The notes under the pieces are model-generated. The model ran no database searches and was not told the origin of the DNA. It worked only from the letters and a program-made list of their open reading frames with translations. From contig NZ_FVZF01000005.1 in NCBI RefSeq assembly GCF_900168265.1, positions 1 to 64,000 of the forward strand: DNA of 64,000 nucleotides. The letters run 5' to 3'. Below are positions 50,980 to 59,583 of this stretch, piece after piece. The position numbers and the translations under genes were made by a program. Each line of letters opens with the position of its first letter. Position 1 is the stretch's first letter. The stretch is from Salegentibacter salarius. Its GTDB lineage: Bacteria > Bacteroidota > Bacteroidia > Flavobacteriales > Flavobacteriaceae.

Positions 50980-52506
50980 ATGCCCATAGTAGGTTCCTTA
51001 ATTAAAAGTCTTATAGATCTTCGCGATACCATAGTTTCCGAACCGGAAGCTGAAGAAGCCCAACAAGAAGTACTTACCAAATTACTTAGAAAAGCAAAGG
51101 ATACACAGTTTGGAAAGCATTACGATTTTGAGTCGATTTTAAAAGCCGACGATATTCAAAAAACCTTTGCAGAAAAGGTGCCTTACTTTGACTATAATAA
51201 ATTAAATGCAGAATGGTGGCATAAACTTCACGATGGTGAGAAAGATGTGACCTGGCCTGGAAGACCGCCTTATTTCGCGGTGAGCTCTGGAACCACGGGG
51301 AAATCAAGTAAACGTATTCCTGTGACCGATGAAATGCTGGAATCTATTAGGAAAGCAGGGATCAAGCAGGTAAGCGCATTGAGTAATTTTGATCTTCCTC
51401 CAAATTTCTTCGAAAAGGAAATTATGATGCTTGGCAGTTCTACAGATCTGGAAAAAGAAGGAGACCATAAGGAAGGTGAAATCAGCGGAATTAGCGCCAG
51501 TAATATTCCTTTTTGGTTTCGAGGTTATTACAAACCCGGTGAAGAAATTTCTAAGATTGAAGAATGGGATGAGCGGGTACAGCGAATAGCCGAAAATGCT
51601 AAAAACTGGGATATTGGTGCACTAAGCGGGATTCCCTCCTGGTTAGAATTAATGATGAAAAAGGTTATTGAATATAATAACCTGAATAATATTCATGATA
51701 TATGGCCAAACCTGCAGGTGTATGCTTCAGGTGGCGTTGCCTTTGAGCCTTATGAAAAGAGTTTTAATGCTTTATTGGCGCGACCTATTACAGTTATTGA
51801 TACTTACCTTGCTTCAGAAGGATTTTTGGCGGTACAGGCAAGACCTGATACCAACGCCATGAAGCTTATTCTGGATAATGGAATTTACTTCGAATTTGTT
51901 CCGTTTAAAGCCGAATATATTAACCAGGATGGTTCTATAGTAGATGATGCGCCGGTAATTTCTTTAGATGAAGTTGAAGAAGAAAAGGATTACGTATTGC
52001 TTATTAGTACTGTTTCCGGTGCGTGGAGATATCTAATTGGAGATACCATTAAATTCACCGATGTAAAGCGGAAGGAAATTCGCATTACCGGAAGAACAAA
52101 ATTCTTTTTAAATGTGGTTGGTTCTCAACTTTCAGTAAATAAAATGAATGATGCCGTGCAGGAGCTTGAGAAAAAATTTGATATTAAAATTCCTGAATTT
52201 ACCCTTGCTGCGGTAAGAATTGATGGCGAGTTTCATCACCACTGGTATTTAGGAACCGAAGGCGAGACCCCGGAAGAAGAACTTAAAGAGGCTTTAGATG
52301 AATCGCTTAAAAATGCTAATAAGAATTATAAAGTTGCCCGTTCTAAAGCTTTAAAGGGCGTTAAAGTGACCAAAGTTCATCCAGATATTTTCCCGGAATG
52401 GAGTGCTGCCAATAAGAAAAAAGGTGGGCAGGTAAAAATGGAAAAAGTTATGGACGAAGAGAAATTTGCGAAATGGGAAAAATTCGTAAAGGAAAAAAAC
52501 GCTTAA
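50980..52506 (+). CDS. GH3 auxin-responsive-promoter-like family protein
   Basis: A 508-residue enzyme of the GH3 family, adenylate-forming acyl amido synthetases. Visible are the ATP loop YFAVSSGTTGKSSKRIPVTDEM (about 101-122), the internal YASGGVAFEPYEKSF, WRYLIGDTIKFT and the C-terminal RITGRTKFFLNVVGSQLSVNKMNDAVQ segment. Bacterial homologues are common in Bacteroidota, with unknown acid and amine substrates. Convergent with the peptidase gene; the stops overlap by 4 bases. Confidence 0.88.
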   Translation: MPIVGSLIKSLIDLRDTIVSEPEAEEAQQEVLTKLLRKAKDTQFGKHYDFESILKADDIQKTFAEKVPYFDYNKLNAEWWHKLHDGEKDVTWPGRPPYFAVSSGTTGKSSKRIPVTDEMLESIRKAGIKQVSALSNFDLPPNFFEKEIMMLGSSTDLEKEGDHKEGEISGISASNIPFWFRGYYKPGEEISKIEEWDERVQRIAENAKNWDIGALSGIPSWLELMMKKVIEYNNLNNIHDIWPNLQVYASGGVAFEPYEKSFNALLARPITVIDTYLASEGFLAVQARPDTNAMKLILDNGIYFEFVPFKAEYINQDGSIVDDAPVISLDEVEEEKDYVLLISTVSGAWRYLIGDTIKFTDVKRKEIRITGRTKFFLNVVGSQLSVNKMNDAVQELEKKFDIKIPEFTLAAVRIDGEFHHHWYLGTEGETPEEELKEALDESLKNANKNYKVARSKALKGVKVTKVHPDIFPEWSAANKKKGGQVKMEKVMDEEKFAKWEKFVKEKNA

Positions 52507-53171
52507 TCCTCGTCTTCATCTATTTCGTCAATTAAAGCCATAATTTCTTCTTGTGAAAGATATAATTTCTTGATTCGCGCCTTGTAGGAATCTGCAAGGT
52601 GCGTGTGGTTTAAGATAAAATCTTTAGTAGCAATAATATATTTACCAAGGCCGTGGTTTACCGCATAGGTATCTGCGGCTCTTTCAGCTTCCTGTATATA
52701 TTTCTTTGAGGTTAAATATTTAATGCCGAACCAAACCATATTTGCCGCGTTGCGTTCGCGATAATCCATAATATGCCCCAGCTCGTGACCAATCCAACCA
52801 ATTAAGACTTCTGAAGGAACATTTTTTACATCAAAAACTTCATCTTCAATCTTTATGTGTTCACTAATCATTACAAAGTAAGAACGATTTTTCTTATTTT
52901 TTAGTAAACCCGAAAGTTTTGGCTGGGCCTGCATAAAAGATTTCTGGATCTTCTTTTTAAATTTAAATTCAATAGGAGTATCCCTTAATTCGGGGTAATG
53001 GGAAAGTGCGACGTAAGTCTCGCGCCATATTTCATCGGGTACTACTTTGTTTTCAAATTTTAAAGTGTCTTTTTGTTTCATGGTTTTTTGTGCGTGCAGA
53101 GCACTCCAATTTAATTGAGAAATTAAAATTGAAGCTATTAATATAAAGTAAGTTTTAGGCCCAGATTTCAA
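52503..53171 (-). CDS. Exported zinc metalloprotease-like protein
   Basis: A 222-residue exported protein: signal peptide at residues 1-27 (ends LHAQ). The zinc motif HELGH (GWIGHELGHIMDYRERNA, about 129-146) with a downstream EAERAADTYAV (about 164-174) providing the third ligand resembles M48-type peptidases. It is shorter than a full M48 enzyme. The acidic C-terminus (ALIDEIDEDED) overlaps the GH3 stop by 4 bases. Confidence 0.78.
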   Translation of the reverse strand: MKSGPKTYFILIASILISQLNWSALHAQKTMKQKDTLKFENKVVPDEIWRETYVALSHYPELRDTPIEFKFKKKIQKSFMQAQPKLSGLLKNKKNRSYFVMISEHIKIEDEVFDVKNVPSEVLIGWIGHELGHIMDYRERNAANMVWFGIKYLTSKKYIQEAERAADTYAVNHGLGKYIIATKDFILNHTHLADSYKARIKKLYLSQEEIMALIDEIDEDED

Positions 53172-53253
53172 ATTGATATTTCTTTTAGAATCTATCTAAA
53201 AATATAGCCCACTTGCGCTGTTGTACCAAAAATCAAGTTATAAAATAAACATA

Positions 53254-53286
53254 AAAAAAGGTCGCCTAAGAAGGTGACCTTTTTTA
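53254..53286. terminator. Hairpin terminator after the DUF4168 gene
   Basis: AAAAAGGTCGCCT pairs with AGGTGACCTTTTTT (one G-T pair), flanked by A and T runs, 27 bases past the stop of the leftward DUF4168 gene. Confidence 0.75.
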
Positions 53287-53312
53287 TTAGATTTCTAAAA
53301 ATTATTTAGAAA

Positions 53313-53795
53313 TTATCCTTGCATTAGCTGTTGTAAACGCTGTTGTAATTCGGTATCGGTTTGAAGAGCCATTGCGATTTTCTCGTAACGTGCAACCTCA
53401 AGACCTTGTTCTGAAATAGCGTTTTCCATTTCTTTTTGAAATTCGCCTTGCATACTTTCTATTTCTGCAACTACTTCTTTGTGCTTTTTCTTCTCTTCCT
53501 CAGTTGCGTCACTTTCAGTATTTGGGTCTAAAGCCGCCTGGTGAATTTCATTAAAACGTTGAATATCAAATCCGCTATCTTCAACTTTCTTCGCCATTGC
53601 TTTTTGTGCTTCTTGGTTTACCATTCTAATTCTTTGGTAAGCATCAGCAAATTTAGAAAGCTCCTCGTCGCTAACATCTACTTCTACAGCTTGTTGCTGT
53701 TGTTGCGGTAATTGCTGGGTTTGAGCAAATACACTTGCTGTACCTAAAAGGGCGAAAGCGAATAATAAACCTGCAATCTTCTTTGATTTAATCAT
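53313..53795 (-). CDS. DUF4168-family exported protein
   Basis: A 160-residue periplasmic protein: signal peptide at residues 1-24 (ends SVFAQ), a Gln-rich linker (LPQQQQQ), then a helical DUF4168 domain (VDVSDEELSKFADAYQRIRMVNQEAQKAM..., QGLEVARYEKIAMALQTDTELQQRLQQL). Highly charged with a coiled-coil look. Function unknown. Its own terminator follows, so it is a single-gene unit. Confidence 0.87.
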   Translation of the reverse strand: MIKSKKIAGLLFAFALLGTASVFAQTQQLPQQQQQAVEVDVSDEELSKFADAYQRIRMVNQEAQKAMAKKVEDSGFDIQRFNEIHQAALDPNTESDATEEEKKKHKEVVAEIESMQGEFQKEMENAISEQGLEVARYEKIAMALQTDTELQQRLQQLMQG

Positions 53796-54055
53796 AATCT
53801 TTGTTTAAATTTTTAAATGGCTTGCAATCTATAAATACGCTATTGCTATTCAAAAAATATTGCTCATTAATTTGTGTTTTTTAGAGAAGCTTAACTCAAT
53901 TAAGGCTGTTGTTAACATGTTTTCCCTAATTGCTCAGTTTTTTATTTTAAGATTTATGATGAGTAAAACAAATGAGTGTTTGTTTTACGTAAATATTTTA
54001 TGTCATAAACTTTGTAATTATCTTAAATTCAGCCTCTTATTTGGTTTTTGAAATT

Positions 54056-55921
54056 TTAAAAGCCCCGTGCGGAGATCACTTCAAGGTTAATAGGTTCGCC
54101 AATACTTTTCTCTATTTCTTTTTTGATTTCCCTAATTTCATCACCTTCCAGGTTATCGGGGCCCACCAGCGTTAGGGAAACTCTTAGCGGTTCTTCAAAT
54201 CTCACGCTCACATTTCTAATTACCAGTTCATTTATTGTAGATCCTTCTAATTCACGGGTGATATTAGCTTCTTTTTTAATTCGGTTAAAGGAAAGCGAAA
54301 GTGGCACCATAACCATTCCAATTAAAATTAGGGTATAAATTAATCCGATCCTGGCTCTTCTAAATGGCGCAAAGCCAAGGAAAAGAAAGGTGATGCCGGC
54401 AAACATAATAATTCCGGCAAGGTTGGTTAAATACAGTAAAAACGCTCCTGAAAATACTGCCCAGTCCCACCAGCCAATTCCAATTCCCGCTACTGCCAGT
54501 GGAGGTACTAATGCCACCGCAATTGCAACACCAGCCAGGCTTTTAGCAATGCCTTCTTTGGCGTGAGCATAAGCTGCAGCAATACCTGAAGCTACGGCAA
54601 TTCCCATATCTAAAAGGGTAGGAGATAGCCGGGCATCTACTTCAGAAGTAATTATCTTAATTGGAATAATTAGGCTAACTCCTGCCGAAAATAACAAACA
54701 AACTCCTGTACCAATAAGAATAGTTATAAGTCCCTGTCTAAGCATATTCGTGTCGTAGCGCACCATTCCCATTGCAAACGATACAATGGGAGAAATAATT
54801 GGCGCCAGGATCATGGCTCCAATTATTACCGGAGAGGAATCTCCAAAAAGCCCAAAAGTTGCAATTAGGGTAGAAAGGATCATCATGACTACATACACAG
54901 AACTGGTTTTGGAGTTTTCTCTTAGTACTTTAAACAAATCCTGAAATTCCTCGGTAGTAGCCCTTGGGTATATGGGAAGTGTTCTTTTGGTTAATTCTTC
55001 TCGTTTTTCACCGGTTGGTAACGTATTGGTTTTAATACTTTTTTTGAGATTGGCTTCATCTTTCTCGGTACCATATTTACTGGATTGCGCGAGACATAAT
55101 GATTCCGGTTCTACCCGGAGGTCTATTTCTTCAGCTTGCTCCTTTTCACCATCTATTGTGAATTCAATAGAAGAATTGTTTTTTATTTTAAGTTTGGTAA
55201 TTCTTATTCTTCCTATAAAAGACGGGGTTTTATTTAATTGTTTTCCGCCGGGGAGTAAACTGCGTAATAAAAACCAGATTAACTGTAATAAATTGGTTGG
55301 TGAAATAACCAGTACGTTAAACATACCATCGTTTAATGAACTGTCTGAAACCAGTCTCCTGGAAACTACGGAGCTAAGTGCGTGTTCCACCACAATTATT
55401 CCCAGGGCAGAAGTACGAATTATTTTTTCATCTTCTGAAGTTAATTCATAAGAATTATGGGAAAGAGAAGACAAGTGCCTAATATTCTTAAAAAAGGAAA
55501 GAACTTCCCGAAATACGTTGTTATTCTGATGATCTTCAGTAAAAATAAAAACGTTCCCAATATTCACCGATTGGAATACGGGAATATCATTGCAGAAAAG
55601 CATATCTAGTTTATGAACCTCTTCATCATTGAGGATTTCCTCAATAACTTTTTCCGGATCGTCTGAAATCCCTAAACCTTTAGTGGTAAAAGTATTTTCA
55701 GGATGAGGTAAAATACCAATATTAATATTTTCCTGGGCTGCCCTGGGTAAAAACTCTCTTAAATTTTCATCGCTTAAATAGGTGACTATAATATCATTAT
55801 CTCCTCGCTTAAAGTCTGTTTCAGGATAGCTTAAGATCTTTTTTTCGGTGTTTTCTAGTAATGGAAAAATATCTTCTTCCATTTTTTGTTTATCCTCAGG
55901 ATGATGTAAAATATACAGCAT
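54056..55921 (-). CDS. DUF389 membrane protein with diacylglycerol-kinase-like N-terminal part
   Basis: A 621-residue protein. Residues 1-290 are a soluble domain resembling the lipid-kinase/DAGK fold (YILHHPEDKQKMEEDIFPLLENTEKK, a NVFIFTEDHQNNN stretch, IEFTIDGEKEQAEEIDLRVEPESL), without the GGDGT catalytic loop I would expect for an active kinase. Residues 330-560 are DUF389 (TIGR00341), with at least six membrane segments including GLFGDSSPVIIGAMILAPIISPIVSFAMG. A small C-terminal domain follows. Role unknown. Confidence 0.82.
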   Translation of the reverse strand: MLYILHHPEDKQKMEEDIFPLLENTEKKILSYPETDFKRGDNDIIVTYLSDENLREFLPRAAQENINIGILPHPENTFTTKGLGISDDPEKVIEEILNDEEVHKLDMLFCNDIPVFQSVNIGNVFIFTEDHQNNNVFREVLSFFKNIRHLSSLSHNSYELTSEDEKIIRTSALGIIVVEHALSSVVSRRLVSDSSLNDGMFNVLVISPTNLLQLIWFLLRSLLPGGKQLNKTPSFIGRIRITKLKIKNNSSIEFTIDGEKEQAEEIDLRVEPESLCLAQSSKYGTEKDEANLKKSIKTNTLPTGEKREELTKRTLPIYPRATTEEFQDLFKVLRENSKTSSVYVVMMILSTLIATFGLFGDSSPVIIGAMILAPIISPIVSFAMGMVRYDTNMLRQGLITILIGTGVCLLFSAGVSLIIPIKIITSEVDARLSPTLLDMGIAVASGIAAAYAHAKEGIAKSLAGVAIAVALVPPLAVAGIGIGWWDWAVFSGAFLLYLTNLAGIIMFAGITFLFLGFAPFRRARIGLIYTLILIGMVMVPLSLSFNRIKKEANITRELEGSTINELVIRNVSVRFEEPLRVSLTLVGPDNLEGDEIREIKKEIEKSIGEPINLEVISARGF

Positions 55922-56001
55922 AGTCAGTTATTGCGATTGCAAGGCCAAGATAAGGCTTTTTGAAATCGGTACTAAATCTTTAACCGGAGTTTTGGATTTT
56001 A

Positions 56002-56093
56002 CTCGATAATCGAGATTAAATGATTCGAGTCTTGCCTCGAAATCAAATTGTATTTTCCAATCATAAGGCTTCGTGAGCTTGCTTCGAAGTAGT
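56002..56093. repeat. CTCGATAATCGAG repeat, copy C
   Basis: CTCGATAATCGAGATTAAATG, then TTGCCTCGAAAT, then AGGCTTCGTGAGCTTGCTTCGAAGTAG. Parallel in order to copy D (62125-62219) with about 80% visual identity. Confidence 0.65.
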
Positions 56094-56116
56094 GTACCTA
56101 CAATATTAGAGCAACG

Positions 56117-57988
56117 CTATTCTTCTTCTTTTAAGTATTTATCCAAAAATTCCCTGATTTGCCTGTAAGCTTTAATTTCATTTTCTTTTTTAATAAATCC
56201 GTGACCCTCATCTTCAAAAACAATATATTCAACCGGTACATCATTTTCTTTTAAAGCTGCTACAATTTCATCAGATTCTACCTGGAGTACCCTGGGATCG
56301 TTAGCACCTTGTAAAACCATTACAGGATTTTTAACCTGGTCAGCGTGAAAAAGCGGTGATTTATTATAAAGTGCTATGGAATCTTTTACCGGATCACCCA
56401 TTTCCTCATAAAGCGCCTCACGGAAAGCTTCCCAGTAAGGGGGAATAGATTTTAAGGTGCGCAGCCAGTTGGTAACACCAAAAATGTTTACTCCCGCCTC
56501 AAACTCATCTGGAGTAAAGGTCATCGCGGCCATCGTCATGTAACCACCGTAACTTCCGCCTATAATTCCTATTTTTTCAGCTTCTATATAATCTTGATCC
56601 TGAAGCCATTTTTTGCCCCAAATACAATCTTTAAGATCTTCATCCCCATGCTTTTTATCATCCATTTTATAAAAGGTTTTTCCATAACCGCTACTGCCAC
56701 GGTTATTTACCGCCAGGATTGCATAACCCTGGTTCACCAAATATTGAATTAATGCAGAATAACCTACCCGCGATTGACCTCCCGGGCCACCGTGCACCCA
56801 AACCAGTGCCGGTACTTTGTTATTTTCTGAAGCTTGATGAGGTTTGTAATAAATGGCTGGGATCTCCAGGCCATCAAAAGATTCGTAGCGAACTACTTCG
56901 GCTGAAACCAGGTCTTCAGCATCGATTTCAGGATTTAGAGTGTTGGTTAATTTTTTTAGTTCTCCAGATGAAAAATCATACACATAAAGATTATTTGGAG
57001 CCTTGGCGGTACCAATGGTGAGCCTCATTAATTCTTCACTATCTGAAATATTTACGGCTACAATATCTTCATTTTGCATATCTGGAAGATCTACTTCTTC
57101 CCCGGTTTGCGTATTTTTAATTATAAGGCTGTTCTTCCCATCTTCATTAATCCCTATCACGCGGTATTTATCATTTTCACTAAGATAACTGTACATTACA
57201 TCCCAATTTGTTTCAAACAGGTTGTCGCTTTGTTTGGTTTTCAAATTGTATTCAATCAGGCTTTTAAATTCTCGTCCGGCGTTAGTAATATAATAGAAAT
57301 GCTCATCATTTTTATCAAAACCCGAAGCCGAATATTCAGCAGCTTCTTCTGAAAGTTCCGTCATCTCCTTGGTTTGCAGGTCATAAAGATAGAGCTTATT
57401 TTCACTGGTAGTGATCGATTTTGTTAGGGCTAAAAGTTGCCCATTGTGAGAAATATCCTGTACAGAGAGATTTTCTTCAATTTTATAGATCATTTCGCTT
57501 TTCCTGCTCTCCATATCCATTTCATAGAGATCAAAAAATTGCGGGTTTCTCTTGTTGGAAATATAATAGAAGCCAGATTTATCTTTATTCCAACCTGCAA
57601 ACTGTGCTTTTTCATTTTCACCCGGGGTTAGATCTGTGGAATTTCCGTTTTCTTCCAGCAGATAAATATGATTGATCTCGTTACCGCCTTTATCTGCGGA
57701 ATAAAGCATATTCTCTGAATTGGGAACATAATCTATAGCGAAGTAAGAATCTTCTTTAGAGTTAGTGATTTGTTGCATCTCTGCGTTTGAAATATCAATT
57801 TCAAACAGATTAAATATTCCACTTTTATCTGAACTCACCAGCAATTTATCCTCATCGGGAGAAAAATAACCTCCGGCTATACGAGTGTTTTCATAAAATT
57901 GTTCAATGGTATAATCTTGTGGTTGGGTTGTTTCCTGTGCGAGTAATGGCAGGCTGACAAAAGCCAGGAGATAAATGAATAGCTTCAT
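56117..57988 (-). CDS. S9-family prolyl oligopeptidase, exported
   Basis: A 623-residue exported serine peptidase. Signal peptide at residues 1-17 (ends LLAQ), a beta-propeller of about 350 residues, then an alpha/beta-hydrolase domain: PALVWVHGGPGGQSRVGYSALIQYLVNQGYAILAVNNRGSSGYG, nucleophile elbow GIIGGSYGGYMTMAAM, Asp in GANDPRVLQVES and His in EDEGHGFIKKEN. Predicted to cut short peptides in the periplasm. Confidence 0.93.
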   Translation of the reverse strand: MKLFIYLLAFVSLPLLAQETTQPQDYTIEQFYENTRIAGGYFSPDEDKLLVSSDKSGIFNLFEIDISNAEMQQITNSKEDSYFAIDYVPNSENMLYSADKGGNEINHIYLLEENGNSTDLTPGENEKAQFAGWNKDKSGFYYISNKRNPQFFDLYEMDMESRKSEMIYKIEENLSVQDISHNGQLLALTKSITTSENKLYLYDLQTKEMTELSEEAAEYSASGFDKNDEHFYYITNAGREFKSLIEYNLKTKQSDNLFETNWDVMYSYLSENDKYRVIGINEDGKNSLIIKNTQTGEEVDLPDMQNEDIVAVNISDSEELMRLTIGTAKAPNNLYVYDFSSGELKKLTNTLNPEIDAEDLVSAEVVRYESFDGLEIPAIYYKPHQASENNKVPALVWVHGGPGGQSRVGYSALIQYLVNQGYAILAVNNRGSSGYGKTFYKMDDKKHGDEDLKDCIWGKKWLQDQDYIEAEKIGIIGGSYGGYMTMAAMTFTPDEFEAGVNIFGVTNWLRTLKSIPPYWEAFREALYEEMGDPVKDSIALYNKSPLFHADQVKNPVMVLQGANDPRVLQVESDEIVAALKENDVPVEYIVFEDEGHGFIKKENEIKAYRQIREFLDKYLKEEE

Positions 57989-58095
57989 AATTATAAGTTT
58001 TGGTTAGTGAGATAGTTTGATTATCAATAAACTATGCTGAATAAATTTACGTAATTTTCATTAAAATACATCAAAGAGTAATTTTTTTGTAAAAA

Positions 58096-58542
58096 ATGAG
58101 GTTTATTGCTATTTTGAAGAAAATTTTAAGGATGAAGAATAGAAGCTCAGCAGCAAATACTTTTAAACTTAGAAAAGATCACGATACAATTAGAGTAAAA
58201 GATCTAAAAACTTCCGTAAATTTTTACAAAGATATCCTTGGGTTAGAACAAATAGATAATGGCGGTTTGGGAGACCATATTAAATGGTTTCAGCTAGGTA
58301 ATAAAGTACAGCTGCATTTGGTGGAAAGCGATGCGCTAATAGAAAAGCATAAAGGTTTTCATTCCGCCTTTAATACCGAAAATCTAACAGAATTTATGGA
58401 ATTGCTAAAGACTAATAATATTCCTTTTGAAAACGGGAAAGGTGAAAAAGATACGTTCACCAACCGGCCCGACGGGATCAGGCAAATTTATTTTAAGGAT
58501 CCCGATGGCTACTGGATTGAAGTTAATGATAATAAAGTTTAG
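58096..58542 (+). CDS. Glyoxalase/VOC-family protein
   Basis: A 148-residue vicinal-oxygen-chelate protein. The core HDTIRVKDLKTSVNFYKDILGLEQIDNGG starts near residue 30, KVQLHLVES and GKGEKDTFTNRPDGIRQIYFKDPDGYWIEVND complete the fold with the metal-binding His/Glu positions. The N-terminal 20-28 residues are basic; ATG at 58132 (Met13) is an equally good start. Substrate unknown. The stop overlaps the convergent HAD gene by 4 bases. Confidence 0.85.
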   Translation: MRFIAILKKILRMKNRSSAANTFKLRKDHDTIRVKDLKTSVNFYKDILGLEQIDNGGLGDHIKWFQLGNKVQLHLVESDALIEKHKGFHSAFNTENLTEFMELLKTNNIPFENGKGEKDTFTNRPDGIRQIYFKDPDGYWIEVNDNKV

Positions 58543-59351
58543 CTCTTTAAAGTATATTCTGCTTTAAGCAAGCCTAGCTCGTCTATAGTTTTTAAAACTC
58601 CGTTTTCGTTATTGCTGAAAGTAGTTACATATTTACTCGCGTTAATAATTTCAGGATGCGCATTTTTCATCGCATAACTGTATTTCGCGTTCTGCATCAT
58701 TTCCAGGTCATTGAGGTAATCGCCAAAAACCAGGGTTTCTTCAGGAGTAATATTTAACTCTTTTTGAATTCCGCTTATAGCATTTCCTTTATTGGCGGTT
58801 ATGGAAGTAATATCTATAAAAACATTAGCTGCGATGGCCACCTTATAGTCGTTTGTATATTCTTTAAAATGAGGAAAAGTGTGTTCTTCAACACCATTAA
58901 AGTTGCAAAAAGTGACTTTTAAAACGGTGTCGTCTACTTCAGTAAGATCTTCAACCTTTTCAATTCTTTTGTAGAATTTGTTGATCTCGTTAAAGAAGCT
59001 ATCGTCTTTACTTTCTATGTAAGCCGAGTTTTTTCCGCATAAAACCAAATGAGTTTCTGGAAGTTCCCTTCCTTTTCGAATAAAATCCATTGCGGCTGAC
59101 TTGTCTAACGAATTTACATAAAGATCTTTTCCTTTATGAACCACATGGGTGCCATTTTCAGCAAAAAAGAGCATTCGGTCTTTTATTCTATCAAACTTGC
59201 TTTCAAGGTTGTGAAACTGACGGCCACTGGCTACCGAGAACATAATTCCCTTTTCATTAAGCGATTCTTCTATTTCCCAAAAATCGGGGTGGATCTCGTG
59301 TTGATCATTCAACAAAGTTCCGTCCATATCGGTAACAATCAATTTTATCAT
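58539..59351 (-). CDS. Cof-type HAD-family phosphatase
   Basis: A 270-residue HAD hydrolase of the Cof/YidA (IIB) type. Motif I is LIVTDMDGTLLND at the N-terminus, motif II VASGRQFHNLESK, Lys in the DVTSITANKGNAISGIQKEL stretch (about 195-215) and motif III VFGDYLNDLEMMQNAKYSYAMKNAHPEI. Cytosolic; acts on small phosphorylated metabolites such as sugar phosphates or flavin precursors. Confidence 0.93.
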   Translation of the reverse strand: MIKLIVTDMDGTLLNDQHEIHPDFWEIEESLNEKGIMFSVASGRQFHNLESKFDRIKDRMLFFAENGTHVVHKGKDLYVNSLDKSAAMDFIRKGRELPETHLVLCGKNSAYIESKDDSFFNEINKFYKRIEKVEDLTEVDDTVLKVTFCNFNGVEEHTFPHFKEYTNDYKVAIAANVFIDITSITANKGNAISGIQKELNITPEETLVFGDYLNDLEMMQNAKYSYAMKNAHPEIINASKYVTTFSNNENGVLKTIDELGLLKAEYTLKS

Positions 59352-59514
59352 AGCGCAAATTTAAGCGGCAAATATAAAAGATTAGTAACCGGAAGCAGGT
59401 AAGAAAAGATCAAATGTGCTTTTAGCAGTATAAATTTTTGTGATCTATTTCTTTGATACCCAAAAAGCTGCACTTTCACGAGCTATTTTTATTTAAAATA
59501 ATTATAAATAAGCT

Positions 59515-59544
59515 TTTGAAAATTCAATTTGCTTTATACATTTG
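59515..59544 (+). promoter_or_regulatory. Bacteroidota promoter of the siderophore receptor gene
   Basis: TTTG (59515-59518) and TACATTTG (59537-59544) with an 18-base spacer match the -33/-7 consensus closely. The ATG is 40 bases further. Upstream A/T-rich sequence (59490-59510) could hold an iron-dependent operator, but no Fur box can be read with confidence. Confidence 0.7.
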
Positions 59545-59583
59545 CCCGGTATTTAAAATCAATCTAAATAAAAACAAACACTA

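Noticed and set aside
59490-59510. Fur box before the siderophore receptor
   Set aside because: The stretch is A/T-rich with a vague palindrome, but the match to a Fur consensus is too weak to call by eye.
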